From: Coxiellaceae bacterium
GTDB taxonomy: Bacteria; Pseudomonadota; Gammaproteobacteria; Coxiellales; Coxiellaceae
Assembly: GCA_029210045.1 (NCBI GenBank)
Contig: JARGNX010000002.1
Location: 1-64,000 of the forward strand
Reading direction: 5' to 3'
Length of the DNA: 64,000 bases
Shown: piece after piece, positions 1 to 9,418 of the stretch
Position numbering within the stretch: position 1 is the stretch's first letter
Layout of the letters: each line of letters starts with the position of its first letter
Notes under the pieces: generated by a model
Database searches by the model: none
What the model was told of the DNA's origin: nothing
What the model saw: the letters and a program-made list of their open reading frames with translations, nothing else
Made by a program: the position numbers and the translations under genes

Positions 1-66
1 ATTTTACGAGAAAATTCTACTTCTAAATAGCCTTAATTTTCGGGGGGATTACCTAGGGAAACAGCA

Positions 67-1101
67 ATGACAGATCAAAATAATATAGAAAAACAAACAA
101 AATCTTTTTCAGAAATTCAATCAATGATTCAACAAGCTCGCAATGATACATACCGCCAAACCAATAAAATATTAATTAAACTGTACTGGTCAATAGGAAA
201 ATATGTCAGTGAAAAAATCAACTCATCAGCATGGGGAAGAAATATTGTTGGTACACTTTCGCAGTTTCTAATAACTAATGAACCTGGCATCAAAGGCTTT
301 TCCGATAGGAATATTTGGCGCATGCGGAAATTTTACGAAACCTATAAAGATCATGCAAAACTGTCAACATTGCTGACAGAAATTAGCTGGAGCAATCACT
401 TACATATATTATCTAAAACCAAAACTATGCAAGAAAAGAACTTTTATCTCAATTTGGCTACAAAGCATATGTATTCAGAACGCGATTTTTCTCGACTCAT
501 TGCTTCATGTGCATACGAGAGAGCCGCACTGGCAAATCTAAAACTGTCAGCAGTGCTGACAGAATTTCCCGAAAGCACTGAAAACGTTTTCAAGGATAGC
601 TATCTGTTTGAATTTACAGGAATTTCAGGTAAGCATCATGAGCTTGATTTACAGGCCAAGTTACTCAAGCACTTAAAGCATTTTTTACTCGAAATGGGAC
701 CTGATTTCACCTTTATCAAAGAGCAATATATTGTACAAGTTGGCGATAGCGACTATAGAATCGACTTATTATTACAGCATCGCGGCTTAAACTGTTTAGT
801 GGCTATAGAATTAAAAGTCACAGAGTTTCAACCAGAATACTTAGGAAAACTACAATTTTATTTAGAAGCTTTAGACCGCGATGTAAAAAAACCACACGAA
901 AACCCCAGCATAGGCTTGTTAATATGTAAATCCAAAGATGAGCAGGTTGTAGAATATGCAATGAGCCGAAATCTTTCACCGGCTGTGATTGCTGAGTATC
1001 AAACACAATTTATTAACAAAAGCGCTCTAGAGAAAAAACTAAAAGAGTTATCAGCAACCCTGGAAGCAAAAGACCCTATACTCACGGGGCAAAACAACTA
1101 A
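67..1101 (+). CDS. DUF1016 (YhcG-type) PD-(D/E)XK nuclease-family protein
   Basis: A 344-residue protein with the two-part layout of the DUF1016/YhcG family. The N-terminal half (about residues 15-150) is the helical DUF1016_N region, with the family-typical stretch around WSIGKYV and GFSDRNIWRMRKFY. The C-terminal half (about 180-325) is a PD-(D/E)XK nuclease-like domain in which D233, E248 and K250 (YRID...AIELK) fit the catalytic core. Members are often found in accessory regions near restriction or defence genes, and their biological role is poorly defined. It stands alone here and its stop overlaps the convergent PH-domain gene by 4 bp. The family call is firm; nuclease activity is inferred from the motif. 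Confidence 0.85.
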   Translation: MTDQNNIEKQTKSFSEIQSMIQQARNDTYRQTNKILIKLYWSIGKYVSEKINSSAWGRNIVGTLSQFLITNEPGIKGFSDRNIWRMRKFYETYKDHAKLSTLLTEISWSNHLHILSKTKTMQEKNFYLNLATKHMYSERDFSRLIASCAYERAALANLKLSAVLTEFPESTENVFKDSYLFEFTGISGKHHELDLQAKLLKHLKHFLLEMGPDFTFIKEQYIVQVGDSDYRIDLLLQHRGLNCLVAIELKVTEFQPEYLGKLQFYLEALDRDVKKPHENPSIGLLICKSKDEQVVEYAMSRNLSPAVIAEYQTQFINKSALEKKLKELSATLEAKDPILTGQNN

Positions 1102-1619
1102 TTTCGGCGCTGTTCTGATTGGAATTCCTGCATTTCCTTGTCCATTTGCTCCTGAACAATGTGCCGGAACTGCATCGGATTCGGAACCTGAGGAAACGAA
1201 TCATCCGTACCACCCGTTCCAACAACAATAATCGTTCCATAATCGAGCAGACGACCCAGGACACTTTGCCACACCTTAATACCCTCCACTCGGGTCAAAA
1301 AAGTATCAAATGCATCACGCTGAATCCAACCCACCTTCATGATGACCCGCTTATTAGTGATACCATATTCAGATGTTTTATATCGAACCATGGCATAAAA
1401 ACCCAGGTAGATCGCATATAAAATAAAAAATGCCGCTGCTAATTTATACAAAGGCCATCCAAACAACGCAATATGCAGTGATGGCGTAGCCGCACCAAAA
1501 ATCCAAATAATAATGGCAAATAAAACACTCAAGCCTGTTGAGCCAAACACAATCCAATGCGGATGCGTAGCAAAGATCACTTTTTCTTCATTCAATAAGG
1601 TATTGTTGATATATCTCAC
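1098..1619 (-). CDS. bacterial PH-domain membrane protein
   Basis: A 173-residue protein with two predicted transmembrane segments (about residues 23-45 and 50-75) followed by a bacterial pleckstrin-homology-like domain (bPH_2, about 80-150). The stretch SEYGITNKRVIMKVGWIQRD and the later GTGG turn are typical of this group. Such proteins are inner-membrane proteins of unknown role with the PH domain facing the cytoplasm. The last 25 residues are charged and Glu/Gln-rich, probably helical. In the ancestral order it probably followed parC directly, because the intervening regulator gene sits inside a duplicated segment. Confidence 0.75.
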   Translation of the reverse strand: MRYINNTLLNEEKVIFATHPHWIVFGSTGLSVLFAIIIWIFGAATPSLHIALFGWPLYKLAAAFFILYAIYLGFYAMVRYKTSEYGITNKRVIMKVGWIQRDAFDTFLTRVEGIKVWQSVLGRLLDYGTIIVVGTGGTDDSFPQVPNPMQFRHIVQEQMDKEMQEFQSEQRRN

Positions 1620-1648
1620 GCGGGAATCCTCGTTTAAACCGATGCTCT

Positions 1649-1808
1649 ATTGTAACGCAACTGCGAGAGCATGAGAATAAGCACGTCATTGAAGGGGTAG
1701 GGATCCATTTTATTATGGATCCCGGATCGGGGTCCGGGATGACAAAACTTAGGGTCCGGGATGACAACCATTAATCCGCAATAATACGATCAACCTTACG
1801 GAAGCCGC
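1649..1808. repeat. direct repeat copy A, includes a 38-bp copy of the parC 3' end
   Basis: This 160-bp stretch matches 3388-3569 almost base for base; copy B is 22 bp longer because of one internal insertion. Bases 1771-1808 reproduce the final 38 bp of parC, stop codon included, although no parC body follows here. The rest is the intergenic sequence downstream of parC, including a palindrome with arms ATCCCGGA/TCCGGGAT (1719-1740). The two copies bracket the AlbA-type gene. Confidence 0.9.
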
Positions 1809-1813
1809 TTTTA

Positions 1814-1876
1814 GTTCCGCATTGGTTCCGCATTGGTTCCGCATTGGTTCCGCATTGGTTCCGCATTGGTTCCGCA
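1814..1876. repeat. 11-bp tandem repeat, five copies plus a partial
   Basis: Unit GTTCCGCATTG is repeated exactly five times, followed by GTTCCGCA. It lies between the duplicated parC tail and the 3' end of the AlbA-type gene. Identical units suggest recent slippage, so copy number may vary between strains. Confidence 0.95.
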
Positions 1877-1892
1877 AATAACGTATTAATTA

Positions 1893-3347
1893 TCAATCAT
1901 TAATGACCCATTTGGAACTCTTGCCATATCCATGCAATGAAACAAGCTTACGCTTTCTTAAAGCATCCAGATCCTTCCGAACCATTCGATCTGAAGGGGG
2001 GGCTTTTAGTAATAGTAAGATATCACTCATCCCAATTGCTTTATGTTTTTTCAAAATACCATAGAGCTCTTCTTGTCTATTAGTCAGTACATTTAACCGA
2101 GCTTCACCAGCACACACTACATTGGCAGTAGAGCTATTATGAAAAGCAAATATAACTGAAAATCCACCCGAGTACTCATCAAATATTGGATCAGGAATTC
2201 CGTGCTCTCTACATAGTTTAATCATTTTAGTTGTACCAGTTCCCCACGTTTCCACATAACCACGCAAATAAAGAACCTTAGCGATAACCTTATTTCTTGG
2301 GTAGGATTTGTGCCTCTTCTTAAGATCTTCCAAATTTAAAGAAGATGGCAATGTCCCATTATTCCAAATTTCCATGCGATCCTCAAAAATCGCCAATGTA
2401 ATTACAGCATTATTTATTGAATAATCCCTGTGGCAAATAGCATTACATATAGCCTCCCTTATCGCCAATACTGGAAGCATAGGCTTATCAATCCGCTCTA
2501 ATCTCAAGTTATCAAAAAAACTAGCCAAAGAAAGATGTCTCATGATAAATTCGTTGGCTACTTTGAGTATATGAAATACATTTCCAGTTACCATTTGATT
2601 ATCAACAAAGCTCGTTAGTTCTGTCACCCCCTTAAATCGAGCCATTTTAATTGAACACTGAGGAAGAACATAGCCAGGCGATTTTGAAAACAAAACCATT
2701 GCTGCATTGGAAATGCGGCCTCTTTTTAACAGTTCAAGCCGCATTAATACATCTTCAATTGATTCATTAAGCGCTTCCGAATCCATTCGATTAATATTCA
2801 CCGCAACCTTAATGGTACGCATAATCTCATCGAAATCTAAACCAGCAACACCCCCTTTAACTAATTGAGTTTCCCATGAGCTTTGCGACTCTATACCACG
2901 CTCAAGTAATAATTGCGCGTATCGAGTTTGTGGCATACGCATAGTACTAGACTGATTTCGATAGTATGCTCTATTGTCATATGTATATGGAACAGTACTA
3001 CCACGGGTCACGGAGATATACACTACGCTTTTTGAAGCATTATCACAAAGAGGCAAATATAAAATATCAAGGCTTGCGGGAAAGGGTTCAATTTTAGCAA
3101 TTTCATTTGCTATCTCTTGCTGGGTGTTATCTGTTATCACTTGCCCAACAACTTTACCAACATGACTTACGCCAATTAAAATAACACCACCAGAGGTATT
3201 TAAAAAGGCACAAAGCGTTTCCAATGCAGGCTTAAGCTGAGTCAGCGACTTTTTTAGCTCTAATGTTTCTGATTCACCAGTAGAAATAATCTCATGTACT
3301 TTCTGTATTGTAATTGAAGCCGAACCGATCGCATCTTGAAGTATCAT
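1893..3347 (-). CDS. AlbA_2/Schlafen-type putative transcriptional regulator with RecG-like ATPase-fold domain
   Basis: A 484-residue protein. The N-terminal AlbA_2 (Schlafen-like) domain covers about residues 15-130 (ETLELKKSL, NTSGGVILIGV). A middle region is followed by a HATPase_c_4-like module (REAICNAICHRDYS, then GRGYVETWGTGT-like sequence) and a C-terminal winged-helix stretch. These proteins are usually labelled putative DNA-binding or RecG-related regulators; their ligands are mostly unknown. The ATG at 3347 was chosen because GGAGG lies 6 nt upstream at 3354-3358. The open frame continues to 3506, but that extension is translated palindromic repeat. The gene is enclosed by the direct repeats at 1649-1808 and 3388-3569, so it looks inserted. 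Confidence 0.8.
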   Translation of the reverse strand: MILQDAIGSASITIQKVHEIISTGESETLELKKSLTQLKPALETLCAFLNTSGGVILIGVSHVGKVVGQVITDNTQQEIANEIAKIEPFPASLDILYLPLCDNASKSVVYISVTRGSTVPYTYDNRAYYRNQSSTMRMPQTRYAQLLLERGIESQSSWETQLVKGGVAGLDFDEIMRTIKVAVNINRMDSEALNESIEDVLMRLELLKRGRISNAAMVLFSKSPGYVLPQCSIKMARFKGVTELTSFVDNQMVTGNVFHILKVANEFIMRHLSLASFFDNLRLERIDKPMLPVLAIREAICNAICHRDYSINNAVITLAIFEDRMEIWNNGTLPSSLNLEDLKKRHKSYPRNKVIAKVLYLRGYVETWGTGTTKMIKLCREHGIPDPIFDEYSGGFSVIFAFHNSSTANVVCAGEARLNVLTNRQEELYGILKKHKAIGMSDILLLLKAPPSDRMVRKDLDALRKRKLVSLHGYGKSSKWVIND

Positions 3348-3387
3348 CATCAACCTCCAGCACTTCTTGAATAAAAAAAGAAGCTGC

Positions 3388-3569
3388 ATTGTAACGCAAC
3401 TGCGAGAGCATGAGAATAAGCACGTCATTGAAGGGGTAGGGATCCATTTTAATATGGATCCCGGATCGGGGTCCGGGATGACAAAACTTAGGGTCCGGGA
3501 TGACAAAATTTAGGAGCCGAGATGACAACCGTTAATCCGCAATAATACGATCAACCTTACGGAAGCCGC
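3388..3569. repeat. direct repeat copy B, overlapping the 3' end of parC
   Basis: Partner of copy A at 1649-1808. It includes the last 38 bp of parC (3532-3569) and the adjoining intergenic sequence with the ATCCCGGA/TCCGGGAT palindrome (3458-3479). Differences from copy A are a 22-bp insertion and a few substitutions. Because parC is intact here, this copy is part of the functional gene. Confidence 0.9.
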
Positions 3570-5775
3570 GCGGCAACACCAAACCACGGCGACCACGCTC
3601 ACCTTGGAAATGCTCGAGGTCTTTAAATTTCAAATTGAGCTTGCGCTTACCGGAATATAACGTTAAACCAGCACCCTCATTCACTACCGCGACACCAACA
3701 CAATATTCTTCACGCGCTTTTAGTTTTGCTCCAGGGATACCAATCAACTTATTACCTTTACCTTTATCCAACTCAGGCAAATCAGCAATCGGATACACCA
3801 ACATATAGCCCGCCGTGGTGACCACCACTAAATATTGCGCTTCAATATCCGTCACCAATTGAGGTTTTAAAGCTTTCGAATCTGTTGGGCACTTTAACAT
3901 CGACTTACCGGCACGATTCTTGCTGAATAAGTTTTCTAACTCCGTCACAAAACCATAACCCGCATCAGAGGCTAATAATAATTTTTGTTTTTCTGGCGCC
4001 ATCATCACCGTGATAAAACTTGCGCCTGGTGCTGGTTTTAAATGCTTCGATACTGGATCACCCTGACCACGCGCCGATGGCAGACCCATCGCCAATAATG
4101 AATACGCCCGGCCCGTGCTATCCATTAACACTACCTGCTCATTACTCTTACCTTCCGCTTGTTGCAAGAAGTCATCACCAGATTTATAACTCAAACCCGC
4201 ACCATTAACTTCATGACCTTTAGCCGCACGGATCCAACCTTTTTGTGATAACACAACGGTCACCGCTTCTGCAGGCAACATATCTTGCTCACGAATCGCT
4301 TGCGCATCTTCACGCACTACCACTGGCGATTTGCGCTCATCACCGTAGGCTTCCATATCAGCCTTTAATTCTTTTTTCACCAAAGTTTTTAAACGCGATT
4401 TTGAACCGAGTATTTGTTCGATGTCGGCTTTCTCTTTTGCCAGCTCATCTTGCTCACCACGAATTTTAACTTCTTCAAGCTTAGCTAACTGACGCAACTT
4501 GATTTCTAAAATTGCTTCAGCTTGACGCTCGGATAGCTTGAATTTCTTAATTAACGCTTTTTTCGGATCGTCTGCTTCACGAATGATTTTAATCACTGCA
4601 TCAATATTTAAATAAGCAATTAACAAGCCATCTAAAATATGCAAGCGATCATCAACCCAATTCAAACGATGCTGCAAACGCTTAGTTACCGTATCTAATC
4701 TAAACTGCAGCCACTCTTTTATTAAATCAACCAGCGACTTAACTTGTGGCTTACCATCAACTCCAATGACATTAAAGTTTGCTCGATACGTGCGCTCTAA
4801 ATCCGTAGTAGCAAACAAGTGCAACATCAATTCAGGCACTTCAACACGATTCGAACGAGGCGTAATCACTAAACGCGTTGGGTTTTCATGATCTGATTCA
4901 TCACGCAAATCAGCCACTGAGGGTAATTTTTTCGATAACATTTGCGATGCAATTTGCTCAAGAATTTTCGCACCCGACACTTGATGCGGTAATGCCGTAA
5001 TGATAATTTCGTGATTCTCTATAATATAAGTCGCACGCATACGAATACTGCCATGGCCGGTTTTATACATGTCACGAATATCTGCCGGTGGTGTAATAAT
5101 TTCTGCAGTGGTTGGATAGTCTGGACCTTTAATAAAACCCATCACATCTTTAAGGGTAGCTTTCGGGTTATCTAGTAAGTGTATACACGCTTGTGTGACT
5201 TCCGTTAGGTTATGCGGCGGAATATCAGTCGACATACCAACAGCAATACCCATAGCACCATTGAGAAGCACATTCGGTAAACGTGCCGGCATTAGCTTTG
5301 GCTCATCTAACGTACCATCAAAATTCGGCACCCACTCGACAGTGCCTTGGCCTAACTCACTTAATAAAACTTGTGCATACGCACGCAAACGCGATTCGGT
5401 ATAACGCATGGCAGCAAAAGATTTGGGGTCATCCGCCGAGCCCCAGTTACCTTGACCATCTATCACCGGATAGCGATAAGAAAAATCTTGCGCCATCAAC
5501 ACCATGGCTTCATAGCACGCACTATCGCCATGTGGATGGTATTTACCCAGCACATCACCGACTGTACGTGCCGATTTTTTGAACTTAGCAGTCGCGCGCA
5601 AACCCAATTCCGACATGGCATAGATAATACGGCGCTGTACAGGTTTTAAGCCATCACCGATATGTGGCAATGCACGGTCTAAAATCACGTACATCGAATA
5701 GTCTAAATAGGCTTTTTCACTGAAATCACCAATGGTTTGTTGCTCTACTTCGCTATAACTGATTTCTTTGCTCAT
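3532..5775 (-). CDS. parC: DNA topoisomerase IV subunit A
   Basis: A 747-residue, full-length ParC, the DNA-cleaving subunit of topoisomerase IV, which decatenates daughter chromosomes with ParE. The active-site tyrosine is Y125 in AAMRYTE. The quinolone-resistance region reads [10 protein letters not shown] with S85 and E89 (E. coli S80 and E84) unchanged, so no resistance substitution is seen. The C-terminal beta-pinwheel DNA-wrapping domain covers about residues 500-740. The start has GGAT about 7 nt upstream. parE is not adjacent. Its final 38 bp are duplicated about 1.7 kb downstream. Confidence 0.97.
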   Translation of the reverse strand: MSKEISYSEVEQQTIGDFSEKAYLDYSMYVILDRALPHIGDGLKPVQRRIIYAMSELGLRATAKFKKSARTVGDVLGKYHPHGDSACYEAMVLMAQDFSYRYPVIDGQGNWGSADDPKSFAAMRYTESRLRAYAQVLLSELGQGTVEWVPNFDGTLDEPKLMPARLPNVLLNGAMGIAVGMSTDIPPHNLTEVTQACIHLLDNPKATLKDVMGFIKGPDYPTTAEIITPPADIRDMYKTGHGSIRMRATYIIENHEIIITALPHQVSGAKILEQIASQMLSKKLPSVADLRDESDHENPTRLVITPRSNRVEVPELMLHLFATTDLERTYRANFNVIGVDGKPQVKSLVDLIKEWLQFRLDTVTKRLQHRLNWVDDRLHILDGLLIAYLNIDAVIKIIREADDPKKALIKKFKLSERQAEAILEIKLRQLAKLEEVKIRGEQDELAKEKADIEQILGSKSRLKTLVKKELKADMEAYGDERKSPVVVREDAQAIREQDMLPAEAVTVVLSQKGWIRAAKGHEVNGAGLSYKSGDDFLQQAEGKSNEQVVLMDSTGRAYSLLAMGLPSARGQGDPVSKHLKPAPGASFITVMMAPEKQKLLLASDAGYGFVTELENLFSKNRAGKSMLKCPTDSKALKPQLVTDIEAQYLVVVTTAGYMLVYPIADLPELDKGKGNKLIGIPGAKLKAREEYCVGVAVVNEGAGLTLYSGKRKLNLKFKDLEHFQGERGRRGLVLPRGFRKVDRIIAD

Positions 5776-5879
5776 TTTTTATCCGGTTGTGTTTGATCTA
5801 TGAAAGCTGAGGCAGTCTACTATTGATAGCGGGTATTTAACAGATTTTCCACCTTTCTCAAGTATGTTACACTGCCCGC

Positions 5880-6524
5880 ATGCAAAATACACGACGCTAC
5901 AGCCCGCTGGATAATCTATTGATTCAACTCGATCAAGGTGTTCGTGCTGTATTTGGCCGCGCAACCGCACAACGGCCCTATCCCGCCGCTGATAGTGAGG
6001 ACAATCCTCTCAATCAACATGAGACTCGCGATAGCAGCGGCATGATGCGTGTGAACCATACCGGCGAAATTTGTGCACAGGCTTTATATAATGGTCAATT
6101 AGTTACCGCCAAGAATCCTCAAACCCGTAGCATGTTAGCGCATGCCGCCGAAGAAGAAACCGACCACCTCGCCTGGTGCGAACAACGCTTAGACGAGCTC
6201 GACAGCCATACCAGTTATCTCAATCTGCTATGGTACTGGAACTCATTTGCTATCGGTATGCTCGCCGGCTTATGCGGCGATAAAGTCAGCTTGGGATTTG
6301 TTGAAGAAACCGAAGCCCAAGTGGGCAATCATTTAAATGGTCACTTGGATCGCTTACCAGCACACGATGCACGCAGCCGCGCCGTCGTTCAACAAATGGC
6401 AACCGATGAAGCCGAACACGGCCAAGCCGCTGTCGATGCAGGCGGCAAACCTTTACCCACTGTCATTAAATCACTGATGAAATTAACCGCTAAGGTAATG
6501 ACGACTGTTGCTTATCGGATTTAA
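5880..6524 (+). CDS. coq7: 2-polyprenyl-3-methyl-6-methoxy-1,4-benzoquinone hydroxylase (Coq7 family)
   Basis: A 214-residue diiron monooxygenase that performs the penultimate hydroxylation of ubiquinone synthesis. The iron ligands are visible: E63 (NHTGE), the E93xxH96 pair (EETDH), a glutamate in FVEETEAQ near 143, and E177xxH180 (DEAEH). Length and motifs fit the bacterial family that replaces UbiF. It is divergent from parC with about 100 bp between, and its stop overlaps the convergent phosphatase-ankyrin gene by 4 bp. It points to aerobic respiration with ubiquinone. Confidence 0.95.
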   Translation: MQNTRRYSPLDNLLIQLDQGVRAVFGRATAQRPYPAADSEDNPLNQHETRDSSGMMRVNHTGEICAQALYNGQLVTAKNPQTRSMLAHAAEEETDHLAWCEQRLDELDSHTSYLNLLWYWNSFAIGMLAGLCGDKVSLGFVEETEAQVGNHLNGHLDRLPAHDARSRAVVQQMATDEAEHGQAAVDAGGKPLPTVIKSLMKLTAKVMTTVAYRI

Positions 6525-8089
6525 GTCAACCCCATAGTGGGAGATTGATCTTGGGATGGAGGAATTCGAGCCATACTACTGCGTCCTGATGATCGCACTG
6601 CTGCTCTTACAGACGGACTTGCTTTAGCAGCAACCCACCGAGGAGATTGCTGGGAAGATCGTCGAGCTGGCTCGCCTGATTTCAATAATGTTTCAGAATT
6701 TTTAAGCAACGTCTCCAGCGGCTTCACAATATCATCAAAGTGAGTTCGTTTCTGCATGAAAAAACGTTTAAAACCGCAAGTAGAACCACCCGTTTGTTTA
6801 ACTGCAGCAATAGCCTGTTTAATTTCACTGAGGCTTTGTTTCGTATAAGGGCGAGTAAAATCTCTAAGACACTGGATTAATTGCCCTACTGCAACATCCC
6901 TATTATCGCCGCTATTGGCTTTAACTCCATTGGCACTATCTAACCGCTGCAGCTTATACGCTTCAAAGGATTCCTCAATATTCATCATATCCCTTACAGG
7001 TAACGCCATATGTTGCAAAATATATTGCGGGCCTGAATTTTGGCTAAACAGCGCTGTTGCATAGTGATATGCAGTATTTCCGCTTTTATCACACACTGTT
7101 ACATCAATGCCTTCTCTGTCTGTTAATATACGAACCTGAGGAGATTTTAAGGCTCTAACAGCTCGAATCAAAGGCGTTCTTCCTTCACCATCTACTTCAT
7201 TAAGAACACTGACATCAGTATTTTGAATAAGGCTTTCAAATGTTAAAGAGGAACAGTTAGGATTGTCCATCGCTTTACACACAACATCAGCAGAAATAAC
7301 ACACCCCTTAGCGTACAATAACTCCACCATCTCACTATCATCGGTTTCAACAGCTAATTGAAATGCTGACTCACCACTAGGGTCTTCTGCCAGTTTTTCA
7401 AGATATCTTTTGTATCGCTGGTATAAAGATTCCTCGAGATTATTCAAACTAAATACATCTCGCTCCGCTTCAATTGAGCCGCGACCATTTGGTGTGTTTT
7501 GATATTTAGCCGCTCGCGTATCATCAATAGCTTGCTTAACCACATTAGAACAAGAAATATAATAGTAACCATGCTGCCACTTTCTAGATATCCCCGTCCC
7601 TAGCAGTTGACCAGAACCAACAAAATCTGCTTGTAGTTTTTCACGCAACTTAAAGCCAGCTAAAACTGAACCAGTTCGTCCATTACCAGCACCACAATGA
7701 ATCGCCACGTTCCTATGGTTTTTTGCATGCTGCTTAACTCTTCTAGCTAAATAATCGTGTGTTTCTACTGGAAGTGAAGTTAAATCTTCATGTGGCTGTC
7801 TTTCATAAATAAGCCTTTGCGCTTTTGCTTCAGCTCTATGGTCACAATCTTCATGAATACTAATCACCACACCAGTGTCATGGGCCTTTAACCATCTCAT
7901 CGTTTTGCTAACGGCATTAGTGTAACGGACATCTGAAGCATCTCGCGGCCTACCCATACCGGCCACAGTAAAACTTACCTGCTTACCCCGCATAAAGGTA
8001 CTCAGTGTTAATTCGCGATAATTTCGTGGTATCCAATCCGATTCATTGCGCATCACAAACCTACTACTAATAGTCAATATATCAACCAT
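6521..8089 (-). CDS. protein-tyrosine/dual-specificity phosphatase-like protein with ankyrin repeats
   Basis: A 522-residue two-part protein. Residues 131-140 (HCGAGNGRTG) form the CX5R phosphatase loop with C132 as nucleophile and R138 for phosphate binding; a preceding helix-rich segment fits a PTP fold. Ankyrin-like repeats follow (about 238-265 with ESAFQLAV, 300-330 with GRTPLIRAV, 335-350 with GNTAYHYA). The tail beyond 470 is Ser/Arg/Pro-rich and probably disordered. Ankyrin repeats joined to a phosphatase domain are typical of host-directed proteins of intracellular bacteria, but secretion is not shown by sequence. M13 (8053), with TAGG about 6 nt upstream, is an alternative start. 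Confidence 0.75.
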   Translation of the reverse strand: MVDILTISSRFVMRNESDWIPRNYRELTLSTFMRGKQVSFTVAGMGRPRDASDVRYTNAVSKTMRWLKAHDTGVVISIHEDCDHRAEAKAQRLIYERQPHEDLTSLPVETHDYLARRVKQHAKNHRNVAIHCGAGNGRTGSVLAGFKLREKLQADFVGSGQLLGTGISRKWQHGYYYISCSNVVKQAIDDTRAAKYQNTPNGRGSIEAERDVFSLNNLEESLYQRYKRYLEKLAEDPSGESAFQLAVETDDSEMVELLYAKGCVISADVVCKAMDNPNCSSLTFESLIQNTDVSVLNEVDGEGRTPLIRAVRALKSPQVRILTDREGIDVTVCDKSGNTAYHYATALFSQNSGPQYILQHMALPVRDMMNIEESFEAYKLQRLDSANGVKANSGDNRDVAVGQLIQCLRDFTRPYTKQSLSEIKQAIAAVKQTGGSTCGFKRFFMQKRTHFDDIVKPLETLLKNSETLLKSGEPARRSSQQSPRWVAAKASPSVRAAVRSSGRSSMARIPPSQDQSPTMGLT

Positions 8090-8159
8090 TATAAAAGGAC
8101 GCCATTAAGCCAGTATTAACGAAATATATAGGTAAATATAGAGGGAGGTATAGCAAAAA

Positions 8160-8822
8160 TCAAGCCTGGGACGACTGCCTAAGCTGTTGAATAGTATCAG
8201 TATAATCCGGTGTATTAAATAACCCCGAGCCAACGACAAAGCAGTTTGCTCCTGCGCCGGCAGCCAAACCAATCGTTTCTTTTTTAATACCGCCATCAAC
8301 ACTAATGAGTAGCTCATGACCTAAGCGCGCAACACGCCCAGCTAATAAACTGATTTTTTCTAGACACTCCGGCATAAACGATTGGCCGCCGAAGCCTGGG
8401 AATACCGTCATGATTAAAATCATATCGAGTTGTTTCAGAAGATCATCACCCACCGACACTGGCTCATCAGGGTTAAACGCCAAACCCACTTGCATACCCG
8501 CCGCTTTAATCGCCGCAATCGTAGCGCCCACATCTGGGGTTGTGGTGGGATGGAAAGTCACTAAATTAGCACCCGCTTTAGCGAATGGTTCGATATAAGC
8601 ATCGGGATTTTCAACCATTAAATGCACGTCAATCGGGGCGGTTAAGCCTGATTTACGCAAGCTGTCACACACCACTGCACCAAAACTCAGGTTCGGCACA
8701 AAATGATGATCCATCACGTCAAAGTGAATCATATCCGCACCGGCGGCAACGGCATCTTCACAATCTTTAGCCAAATGACCAAAGTCTGCGCTTAATATGG
8801 AAGCTGAAATTAAGTTTGTCAT
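8160..8822 (-). CDS. rpe: ribulose-phosphate 3-epimerase
   Basis: A 220-residue TIM-barrel enzyme interconverting ribulose 5-phosphate and xylulose 5-phosphate in the pentose phosphate pathway. Family signatures are present in order: SASILSADF, HFDVMDHHFVPNLSFG, DVHLMVENPD, the MTVFPGFGGQSF phosphate/metal region, and VDGGI. The frame is open 22 codons further up (8888), but the family begins at MTNLISASILS, so 8822 was chosen; its ribosome site is weak. The next gene upstream is divergent. Confidence 0.96.
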   Translation of the reverse strand: MTNLISASILSADFGHLAKDCEDAVAAGADMIHFDVMDHHFVPNLSFGAVVCDSLRKSGLTAPIDVHLMVENPDAYIEPFAKAGANLVTFHPTTTPDVGATIAAIKAAGMQVGLAFNPDEPVSVGDDLLKQLDMILIMTVFPGFGGQSFMPECLEKISLLAGRVARLGHELLISVDGGIKKETIGLAAGAGANCFVVGSGLFNTPDYTDTIQQLRQSSQA

Positions 8823-8945
8823 GCGGCGTAGTATATCGTAAAGGCACAGGGCAAACCATCTTGGATTGCATATATGATAGCGGCCCATTTAACACAGCCT
8901 TAATTATTCTTATAAATTAAGATACCAGTATTATGGTAATATACG

Positions 8946-9398
8946 ATGATGATTAAAGCGAACCCATTGCTAATACAAACCGCTCAAAGCGCAGCATTAT
9001 TCACCTTTTCGATATTACCTATCAAAAACTGGCTGATCCAAGACTGGAACCAGGAAACAGCGCCATACATAAATGCGACAACACTGCTTATCGGCTGCTG
9101 GCTAAGCATCAGTTTAGAAACATTAAAACACTCTAGGTTCCACAATATCGGCAACACCGATCACAAGCAAAGACGCCAATATAGCACTGTGTCGATGTCA
9201 ATGATTACCGGGCTAAACCTATTGACGACTTGCAGTACTGAGAATACAACCCTCAATGCAAGCATAAATGCCTTAGCATACGCACTGTTGATTATGGTCA
9301 CGCACAGAGTCGCAAAAACAGCCATCGCCCCTCAGGCGCAAGACGCGCATCAAGACTTAACGCTCAACTTTAACAAACTGGCCGCCGCCGCAGCATAA
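8946..9398 (+). CDS. hypothetical small membrane protein
   Basis: A 150-residue protein not recognised by family. It has three or four hydrophobic segments (around residues 10-27, 42-58, 80-95 and 108-125) with short polar links and ends in a run of alanines. It is divergent from rpe and convergent with the MATE gene, with short intergenic gaps. Coding is supported by the long frame and plausible membrane topology only. Confidence 0.5.
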   Translation: MMIKANPLLIQTAQSAALFTFSILPIKNWLIQDWNQETAPYINATTLLIGCWLSISLETLKHSRFHNIGNTDHKQRRQYSTVSMSMITGLNLLTTCSTENTTLNASINALAYALLIMVTHRVAKTAIAPQAQDAHQDLTLNFNKLAAAAA

Positions 9399-9418
9399 TA
9401 TTAATGCAGAAGTAGTCA

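Noticed and set aside
3351-3506. Upstream extension of the AlbA-type gene reading through the palindromic repeat
   Set aside because: The added residues are translated repeat sequence, and a strong GGAGG site precedes the start at 3347.
5195-5649. Plus-strand open frames opposite parC
   Set aside because: They are antisense shadows of a fully conserved gene with no domain signatures of their own.
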